From Bacteroidia bacterium (GTDB lineage: Bacteria > Bacteroidota > Bacteroidia > B-17B0 > Aurantibacillaceae): DNA of 11,978 nt. The notes beneath the pieces are model-generated. The model was not told the origin of the DNA, ran no database searches, and worked only from the letters and a program-made list of their open reading frames with translations. Below are positions 7,926 through 11,978 of this stretch, piece after piece. The translations under genes were made by a program, and so were the position numbers. How positions within the stretch are numbered: position 1 is the stretch's first letter; every line of letters starts with the position of its first letter. Where the stretch lies: NCBI GenBank assembly GCA_026418315.1, contig JAOABO010000050.1, positions 1 through 11,978 of the forward strand. Reading direction: 5' to 3'.

Positions 7926-7956
7926 CAAAGGTATGAAGTTATTTTTAAAATTCCAA
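7926..7956 (-). promoter_or_regulatory. Internal promoter before rpmI (TTG-N20-TACCTTTG)
   Basis: On the minus strand TTG (7956-7954) is followed after exactly 20 bases by TACCTTTG (7933-7926), a full TAnnTTTG match at permitted spacing. The predicted start is about 7919, giving a leader of about 14 bases before the rpmI ATG at 7905. It lies in the 77-bp gap after infC, outside coding sequence. This is the only site in the window with both boxes matching fully. Confidence 0.6.
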
Positions 7957-7982
7957 AAAATGCTTTTTTACAAATTACATGT

Positions 7983-8540
7983 TTACTTTTTCTTTTTAGG
8001 AGCAATAATAATTTGCATCTTTTTACCTTCCATTTTAGGTAAATCTTCTGGTGCCCCTAGTTCTTCTAATTCTGCAGCAAAACGCATCAATAGTTCTTCT
8101 CCTTTTTCTTTAAATACAATTTCTCTGCCTTTAAAGAAAATATAGGCGCGTACTTTGCAGCCATCTTTTAAAAATTCTTCGGCGTGTTTTTTCTTAAAAG
8201 CAAAATCATGTTCGTCAATATGTGGTGAAAACCGAATGTCTTTAATAATGACTTTGGCGGTTTTTGCTTTTATTTCTTTTTCTTTCTTCTTTTTCTCATA
8301 CAAAAATTTTCCGTAGTCAATAATTTTACAAACAGGTGGCTGGGCATTGGGGGCAATTTCTACTAAATCTAACCCCTTTTCCTGTGCCATTTCCAGTGCT
8401 TTTTGTATAGATACCACTGCGGGCTCTATTCCATCTCCTACTACTCTTACTTCATTAGCTTTAATATTTTCATTAATTCTGTGCTCGTGTTGCTTTACAC
8501 CCGGGCGAATAAACCCTTCCTTAAGTCCTTTTTTACTCAT
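7983..8540 (-). CDS. infC: Translation initiation factor IF-3
   Basis: The 185-residue protein binds the 30S subunit, checks the start codon-initiator tRNA pairing and keeps subunits apart. The N-terminal domain (about 18-85) begins with HRINENIKANEVRVV, followed by the GLDLVEIAP segment and PPVCKIIDYGKF. A lysine-rich linker (about 82-96) joins it to the C-terminal domain (about 97-180), with IRFSPHIDEHDF, the GCKVRAYIFFKGRE strand and LPKMEGKKMQ. The tail is KKKK. Start: an ordinary ATG (8540-8538), unlike the rare AUU start known for E. coli infC, so self-regulation through start-codon discrimination is not expected. It lies 62 bp after thrS and 77 bp before rpmI. Confidence 0.98.
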   Translation of the reverse strand: MSKKGLKEGFIRPGVKQHEHRINENIKANEVRVVGDGIEPAVVSIQKALEMAQEKGLDLVEIAPNAQPPVCKIIDYGKFLYEKKKKEKEIKAKTAKVIIKDIRFSPHIDEHDFAFKKKHAEEFLKDGCKVRAYIFFKGREIVFKEKGEELLMRFAAELEELGAPEDLPKMEGKKMQIIIAPKKKK

Positions 8541-8602
8541 TGATTATTTTGATTTTGATGATTGAAATTAAATGGATAAAACAAATTATTTTTTGCCATA
8601 CA

Positions 8603-10540
8603 CTATTGGTAATTTCTTACAACATTTAATACATGTTCTACAAACTGATGAACTTCCATTGTTCCTATATCTCCTGCTTTGTGCTGACGAACAGATACAG
8701 AATTATTTTGTGCTTCTTTTTCTCCAATAATGAGCATAAACGGAATTTTCATCAACTCGCTTTCTCTGATTTTTTTACCAATCTTTTCATCTCTGTTATC
8801 AAACAATACTCTGATATTATTTTCAGACAGCAAATGTACAACTTTTTCTGCATAAGAATTAAATTTTTCTGAAATGGGTAAAACAGCTACTTGTTGCGGC
8901 GAAATCCATACGGGTAAATTTCCGCCTGTATGTTCCAATAGTAATGCAATAAATCTTTCTAAAGAACCAAAGGGTGCTCTGTGAATCATTACTGGTCTAT
9001 GTTTTTGATTATCTGCACCAGTGTATTCCAGCTGAAATCTTTCAGGTAAGTTGTAATCTACTTGTATAGTACCTAACTGCCATTTTCTGCCTAAAGCGTC
9101 TTTTACCATAAAATCTAATTTAGGGCCGTAAAAAGCCGCTTCACCATATTCTATTTTAGTTTTCAGCCCTTTTTCTTGTGCTGCTTCAATGATGGCCTGT
9201 TCGGCTTTTTCCCATACTTCTTCGCTTCCTATGTATTTTGTTTTATTTTCTAAATCCCTTAAAGATATTTGTGCAATATAATCTTTGAAGCCAAATGTAT
9301 CAAATACTTTTAATACTATATCAATCACTTTTTTGAACTCGTCTTTGACTTGTTCATTAGTACAAAAAATATGGGCATCATCTTGTGTAAAGCCACGAAC
9401 CCGTGTAAGACCGTGTAATTCTCCATGTTGTTCATAACGATACACCGTTCCAAATTCTGCCAGCCGCAAAGGTAAATCTTTATATGAGCGAGGAATAGAT
9501 TTGTATATTTCACAGTGGTGGGGACAGTTCATTGGTTTTAAGAAAAATTCTTCGCCTTCTTGTGGTGTGCGTATGGGCTGAAAGGCATCTTTGCCGTATT
9601 TTTCATAATGCCCTGATATTACATACAATTGTTTTTGTGCAATATGCGGAGTAACAACCGGTTGATACCCATTTTTACTTTGTATTTTGCGTAAAAATTG
9701 TTCCAGTTCATACCGAACGGTTGTTCCTTTGGGTAACCACAATGGCAAGCCCATTCCAACATTTTCTGAAAAAGTAAACAACTCTAATTCTTTTCCAATT
9801 TTACGATGATCGCGTTTTTTTGCTTCTTCTAGCTGAGTAATAAATTCCTTCAAATCACTTTCTTTGGGAAAAGAAATACCATAAATGCGGGTGAGCATTT
9901 TGTTTTTTTCATCTCCTTTCCAATAGGCGCCTGCTACTGTAAGTAATTTGACACCTTTGATATAGCCGGTATGTGGCACATGAGGACCACGACATAAATC
10001 AGTAAAACTTCCTTGAGTATAAAATGTAATTTCACCATCATTCAGCCGTTCCAATAAATCTAATTTATATGGATCATTTTTTTCTTTGAAATACTGAATC
10101 GCTTCAGATTTAGGTATTTCTTTACGAATGTAGGGGTTGTTTTGTTTAGCTAATTCCATCATTTTTTTCTCAATGAGTTCCAAATCATTGAGTGTAATTT
10201 TTTTATCGCCTGTATCAATATCATAATAAAATCCATTTTCTACCGGCGGACCTACCCAAAATTTGACGCCCGGAAATAAATTTTCAATGGCTTCTGCCAT
10301 CAGGTGAGCAGAAGAGTGCCAGAGTGTAGCTTTGCCCTCTTCTTCTTCCCATGTCAATAGTTTTAATTTACAATCTTTATATATTGGACGTGTGGCATCC
10401 CATACTTCATTATCAACCAATGCAGACAAAACTTTTTTTGCAAGCGAATGACTGATGGATTCTGCTATTTGAAGAGCAGTAATGCCTTTTGAATACTCTC
10501 TTACACTGCCATCGGGTAAAGTTACTTTGATATTATCCAT
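8603..10540 (-). CDS. thrS: Threonyl-tRNA synthetase
   Basis: ThrRS joins threonine to tRNA-Thr. From ATG 10540 it has 645 residues, close to the E. coli length. In this numbering a TGS domain (about 1-64) is followed by the editing domain with HSSAH (75-79) and CRGPH (183-187), which removes mischarged serine. The class II catalytic core shows motif 2 around FGTVYRYEQHGELHGLTRVRGF, and zinc ligands C339, H390 and H520. Motif 3 is APFGSLERF, and the anticodon-binding domain spans about 546-645. The frame stays open ten residues further to ATG 10570, but those residues (MHSFLLVQAN) are not typical of the family. In addition, 10570 falls inside a perfect -7 promoter element (10575-10568). I therefore place the start at 10540, where MDNIKVTLPDGS fits the TGS start. 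It heads the thrS-infC-rpmI-rplT operon. Confidence 0.96.
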   Translation of the reverse strand: MDNIKVTLPDGSVREYSKGITALQIAESISHSLAKKVLSALVDNEVWDATRPIYKDCKLKLLTWEEEEGKATLWHSSAHLMAEAIENLFPGVKFWVGPPVENGFYYDIDTGDKKITLNDLELIEKKMMELAKQNNPYIRKEIPKSEAIQYFKEKNDPYKLDLLERLNDGEITFYTQGSFTDLCRGPHVPHTGYIKGVKLLTVAGAYWKGDEKNKMLTRIYGISFPKESDLKEFITQLEEAKKRDHRKIGKELELFTFSENVGMGLPLWLPKGTTVRYELEQFLRKIQSKNGYQPVVTPHIAQKQLYVISGHYEKYGKDAFQPIRTPQEGEEFFLKPMNCPHHCEIYKSIPRSYKDLPLRLAEFGTVYRYEQHGELHGLTRVRGFTQDDAHIFCTNEQVKDEFKKVIDIVLKVFDTFGFKDYIAQISLRDLENKTKYIGSEEVWEKAEQAIIEAAQEKGLKTKIEYGEAAFYGPKLDFMVKDALGRKWQLGTIQVDYNLPERFQLEYTGADNQKHRPVMIHRAPFGSLERFIALLLEHTGGNLPVWISPQQVAVLPISEKFNSYAEKVVHLLSENNIRVLFDNRDEKIGKKIRESELMKIPFMLIIGEKEAQNNSVSVRQHKAGDIGTMEVHQFVEHVLNVVRNYQ

Positions 10541-10567
10541 ATTTGCTTGTACTAATAAAAAGGAGTG

Positions 10568-10575
10568 CAAATATA
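10568..10575 (-). promoter_or_regulatory. Candidate thrS operon promoter, -7 element TATATTTG
   Basis: On the minus strand 10575 to 10568 reads TATATTTG, a full TAnnTTTG match followed by CAC. It ends 27 bases before the chosen thrS ATG (10540), giving a predicted start near 10561 and a leader of about 20 bases. No clear TTG is found 17-23 bases upstream, where the sequence is mainly an A/T run. The element overlaps the alternative ATG at 10570 and helps exclude that start. Confidence 0.5.
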
Positions 10576-10635
10576 GGTGATTTTTTTTTAATATAGGATT
10601 AATAAAGTGATATCTCTATCGTAGATTTTTTGTAG

Positions 10636-10800
10636 CCATTACTATACGCTCTCAGTATCTTCTTACCACAAACATGTAGTTCGTTCTTAGTAGCAAACAA
10701 AGTGAAAACACAGAAATCCCGCTCTTTCGGTTGCGGTAGTAGGGTTATGCCCCCACTCCCAACTCAAAAACCATGTATAGACAATCTCCCTTCGTTGAAT
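10636..10800. repeat. Probable dispersed intergenic repeat (boundaries approximate)
   Basis: The segment stands out by composition, with blocks such as ATCCCGCTCTTTCGG, TTGCGGTAGTAGGG and CCCCCACTCCC in a genome of mostly A and T. Its local hairpins are CCGC (10719-10722) with GCGG (10733-10736), and 10735-10744 with 10751-10760. From memory it resembles non-coding repeats spread through some environmental Bacteroidota genomes, which yield spurious short ORFs. I cannot confirm this, and only one copy is present here. Ends are estimated from the change in composition. Confidence 0.4.
10735..10760 (-). repeat. GC-rich hairpin within the repeat-like segment
   Basis: Bases 10735-10744 and 10751-10760 form a 10-position stem around a 6-base loop. 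On the plus strand there are eight Watson-Crick pairs and two mismatches. On the minus strand one mismatch becomes a G-U wobble, so an RNA copied from the minus strand would fold better. Most of the stem is G and C, which is uncommon in this window. Confidence 0.5.
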
Positions 10801-10820
10801 ACTCTACAAGCACTCCAACC

Positions 10821-10864
10821 GTTCAATTTTACCTTGGTATAAATACCATTTATAGTAATTGAAC
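10821..10864. repeat. Nested inverted repeats (GTTCAATT ... AATTGAAC enclosing GGTAT-AA-ATACC)
   Basis: GTTCAATT (10821-10828) and AATTGAAC (10857-10864) are perfect 8-base inverted repeats. Two more pairs (AC/GT) can form inward if a TT bulge is allowed. Enclosed is a second perfect inverted repeat, GGTAT (10836-10840) and ATACC (10843-10847), around AA. It lies at the TerB-side edge of the GC-richer segment, so it could be the end of a repeat, an operator or a weak terminator. It is 69 bp after the TerB-like stop on the minus strand and has no adjacent U-run. Confidence 0.5.
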
Positions 10865-10932
10865 ATTTACTCCGCACATACCTCTCCACCAAAAAGTATT
10901 TCAATAGATATTTCATTAGCACAAAAAACAAA

Positions 10933-11328
10933 TTAATTTGCTGAAAGTATTTTTTCTATTTCGTGTATAACTTTATGCTCTTTTTTACTGGTACCATGAG
11001 AAACGTCAGCAATTTTTTCACATGTTTTCAGAATATGTTGTTTTATTTTTGAATTAAATAATTTGGGATGTTCCATTACATAGTCCTTAAAATGTTTTAG
11101 TGCTTCTTTTTCTTTTTCTTCATTTTCTGAAAGCCAGTCAAATACAGAAATTATTTGAAAAGCAATATCTTCACCAAATTCATCGGTTTGTTCTTCTAAC
11201 GGAGCCCATTGATCTCTTACAATTTTAATCAAAGTTTGAAGCTCTTCTTTGTTTACTTTTTTATCTGCGTGTGCTACTGCATAAAAAGCATGACCAATGG
11301 CCTGATAAAATTTTTCGTTGTACATCAT
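10933..11328 (-). CDS. TerB-like helical protein, function unknown
   Basis: The 131-residue, all-helical, highly charged cytosolic protein has no signal peptide. Residues 14-30 (AFYAVAHADKKVNKEEL) match the TerB-type pattern of a hydrophobic helix followed by an acidic turn A-D-x-x-x-x-x-E-E. A similar turn recurs at about 107-117 (ADVSHGTSKKE), giving the two-fold repeated look of TerB folds. TerB proteins are named for tellurite-resistance clusters, and many stand-alone members have no known role. No other ter gene is present, so tellurite resistance should not be inferred. Two adjacent ATG codons (11328 and 11325) are both possible starts; the first is taken. A TAnnTTTG element ends 14 bases upstream, so it can be transcribed separately from the cytochrome gene 61 bp before it. 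Confidence 0.65.
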   Translation of the reverse strand: MMYNEKFYQAIGHAFYAVAHADKKVNKEELQTLIKIVRDQWAPLEEQTDEFGEDIAFQIISVFDWLSENEEKEKEALKHFKDYVMEHPKLFNSKIKQHILKTCEKIADVSHGTSKKEHKVIHEIEKILSAN

Positions 11329-11342
11329 AGTGGTTTTTGGTG

Positions 11343-11350
11343 CAAATATA
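11343..11350 (-). promoter_or_regulatory. Candidate -7 promoter element TATATTTG for the TerB-like gene
   Basis: Minus-strand 11350 to 11343 is TATATTTG followed by CAC, identical over 11 bases to the thrS element at 10575-10565. It ends 14 bases before ATG 11328. The nearest reasonable TTG (11368-11366) is 15 bases away, slightly short of the usual range. Confidence 0.5.
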
Positions 11351-11374
11351 TTTTTTTCAACGCATCAATAAAAG

Positions 11375-11388
11375 ATGATTTAAATCAT
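11375..11388. promoter_or_regulatory. Perfect 14-bp palindrome ATGATTTAAATCAT, possible operator
   Basis: The 14 bases are their own reverse complement. They lie one base beyond the cytochrome stop and 24 bases upstream of the TerB-like -7 element, so the centre would be near -45 to -50 relative to that gene's predicted start. That is a plausible position for a dimeric regulator. All but four bases are A or T, so chance is possible, and no regulator is encoded nearby. Confidence 0.3.
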
Positions 11389-11389
11389 A

Positions 11390-11725
11390 TTATTTTCTCT
11401 CTTTGATTACCAAAATGTATTTTAAAATAAGTTCTTCTTCTTTTGCAGAAAGAATAGCTTGCCCCGCTTTTTTATTCACTTTTTTAACCATTGGGGGGAT
11501 AATTTTTTTCCATTGTTCTTCAGTAAGCGCGTTTGGCTTATATAATTTATGACAAAGATTGCAATTGGATTCGTATATTTTTTTTCCTTGTTGTAAATCT
11601 TCTAAAGTAATATTAGAAAATTTAGATTTATTTTTTTCAACATCTTCCTGAGTCGGTTCTAAAAGTTTGTATGTTGAGCAAGATAAGAAGATGCAGCTTA
11701 AAACGATAACTTGTTTTTTAATCAT
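11390..11725 (-). CDS. Small cytochrome c-like lipoprotein
   Basis: From ATG 11725 the protein has 111 residues. MIKKQVIVLSCIFLSCS is a short hydrophobic export signal with two Cys (11 and 16) in lipobox-like settings (VLSC, FLSC), so it is probably a lipoprotein in the periplasm or on the outer membrane. The mature part has one heme-attachment motif CNLCH (55-59), a conserved LY after it, and a candidate distal Met ligand in IIPPM (79). Helices resembling those of class I cytochromes c follow (EEELILKYI). It probably carries electrons, but the partner is unknown. The frame is open to ATG 11758, but 11725 is preferred: it overlaps the upstream peptidase stop as ATGA (11725-11722) and puts the signal peptide at the N-terminus. 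This implies translational coupling with that gene. Confidence 0.85.
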   Translation of the reverse strand: MIKKQVIVLSCIFLSCSTYKLLEPTQEDVEKNKSKFSNITLEDLQQGKKIYESNCNLCHKLYKPNALTEEQWKKIIPPMVKKVNKKAGQAILSAKEEELILKYILVIKERK

Positions 11726-11978
11726 ATCTGTTTGTTTAAATAGTTTATTATTAACCAACTCACACTAGCAGTTCCGTAATATAGTGCTTTTTCATCTATG
11801 TCAAAATAAGGGGTATGCACATTATGGATAATCCCTTTCTTTTTATTTCCTGTTCCTAATCGGTAATAAGTGCCCGGTACTTTTTGTAGGTAATAAGCAA
11901 AGTCATCGGCTGTCATACGTATGGGTAATTCAACAATGTTTTTTTTGCCCAACAACTCTGCGGCTTTTAATTTAAAGA
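11722..11978 (-). CDS. M20-family metallopeptidase/amidohydrolase, C-terminal fragment (cut by right edge)
   Basis: The last 85 codons of a minus-strand gene are visible. The frame is open to base 11978, so the N-terminus and most of the catalytic domain lie outside. Visible landmarks are MTADDFAYYLQKVPGTYYRLG, HTPYFDID with the C-terminal metal-binding His, and a final helix ALYYGTASVSWLIINYL. Together these match the end of M20D-type amidohydrolases (hippurate/N-acyl-amino-acid hydrolase, IAA-amino-acid hydrolase-like), dinuclear-metal enzymes that cleave acyl groups from amino acids. The usual GxEDFA is ADDFA here, a conservative change. The stop TGA overlaps the cytochrome ATG. The family is fairly certain; the substrate cannot be told. 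Confidence 0.85.
   Translation of the reverse strand, partial: FKLKAAELLGKKNIVELPIRMTADDFAYYLQKVPGTYYRLGTGNKKKGIIHNVHTPYFDIDEKALYYGTASVSWLIINYLNKQI

Larger units (their letters stand above)
10576..10932. other. Gene-free intergenic region between thrS and the TerB-like gene
   Basis: No convincing gene lies here. The ends are AT-rich, like the rest of the window. The middle, about 10636-10800, is richer in G and C and holds short GC blocks and hairpins unlike neighbouring spacers, annotated separately as a probable repeat. The only sizeable open frame on the plus strand (10636-10842) lacks an early start codon and has no recognisable protein features. No tRNA cloverleaf was found. Confidence 0.7.

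Noticed and set aside
7933..8565. Plus-strand open frames opposite infC (7933-8145, 8347-8565)
   Set aside because: They lie antisense to a certain IF-3 gene and are low-complexity. The first begins inside the rpmI promoter region.
8633..9513. Short open frames overlapping thrS (8633-8872 plus, 9325-9513 minus)
   Set aside because: They lie wholly within the ThrRS coding region, in other frames, with no recognisable features.
10636..10842. Open plus-strand frame of 68 codons in the thrS upstream region
   Set aside because: It has no early ATG, its only Met is mid-frame, and the translation shows no domain. It crosses the repeat-like hairpins, so it is best read as non-coding.
10571..10932. 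T-box or other tRNA-sensing leader before thrS
   Set aside because: The likely promoter lies at 10575-10568, leaving only about a 20-base leader. No T-box consensus was found, and T-boxes are not typical of Bacteroidota.
10933..11328. Tellurite-resistance cluster
   Set aside because: Only one TerB-like gene is present, with no TerA/C/D/E/Z neighbours. Stand-alone TerB-like proteins do not imply resistance.
1..11978. CRISPR arrays, insertion sequences, prophage, tRNA or rRNA genes
   Set aside because: No regularly spaced repeats, transposase or phage proteins, terminal repeats around a gene, or cloverleaf-forming sequences were seen on either strand.

Overview
The window looks like ordinary chromosome of an AT-rich Bacteroidota species, probably a free-living relative of the Chitinophagales, Cytophagales or Saprospirales. 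The case for the phylum rests on four things. One gene ends in a type IX secretion type-B (CHU_C, gliding-motility-associated) sorting domain after PKD repeats. There is a DUF4153 membrane protein typical of the phylum. RecA, ThrRS, IF-3, L35 and L20 have Bacteroidota-like sequences. Several start sites are preceded by the Bacteroidota promoter -7 element TAnnTTTG. A genus cannot be assigned from the sequence alone.

Layout from left to right. 1-403 (-): N-terminal part of a short-chain dehydrogenase that runs off the left edge. 447-1046 (+): small outer-membrane beta-barrel-like protein, followed after 35 bp by 1082-3319 (+), a large secreted PKD/CHU_C protein. 3361-5256 (-): DUF4153 polytopic membrane protein, convergent with the previous gene and divergent from recA. 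5391-7209 (+): recA and a rhomboid-family protease, closed by a perfect 15-bp hairpin terminator. 7281-10540 (-): the conserved translation operon thrS-infC-rpmI-rplT. 10571-10932: a 362-bp gene-free stretch with a GC-richer, structured segment that looks like a dispersed repeat. 10933-11978 (-): a TerB-like protein, a small cytochrome c-like lipoprotein, and the C-terminal end of an M20-family peptidase/amidohydrolase. The last two are joined by an ATGA stop/start overlap.

How the genes relate. The 7281-10540 block makes threonyl-tRNA synthetase, initiation factor 3 and two 50S proteins. It has a likely main promoter before thrS and an internal promoter before rpmI. A folded RNA element between rpmI and rplT is a plausible site for L20 autoregulation, though this is inference. 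The barrel and CHU_C genes are both cell-envelope products but need not act together.

I found no tRNA, rRNA, CRISPR array, insertion sequence or phage gene, and no clearly new multi-gene system. The observations most worth a second look are the rpmI-rplT RNA structure (7641-7692), the structured repeat-like intergenic region (about 10636-10864), and the shared extended promoter motif TAnnTTTGCAC.
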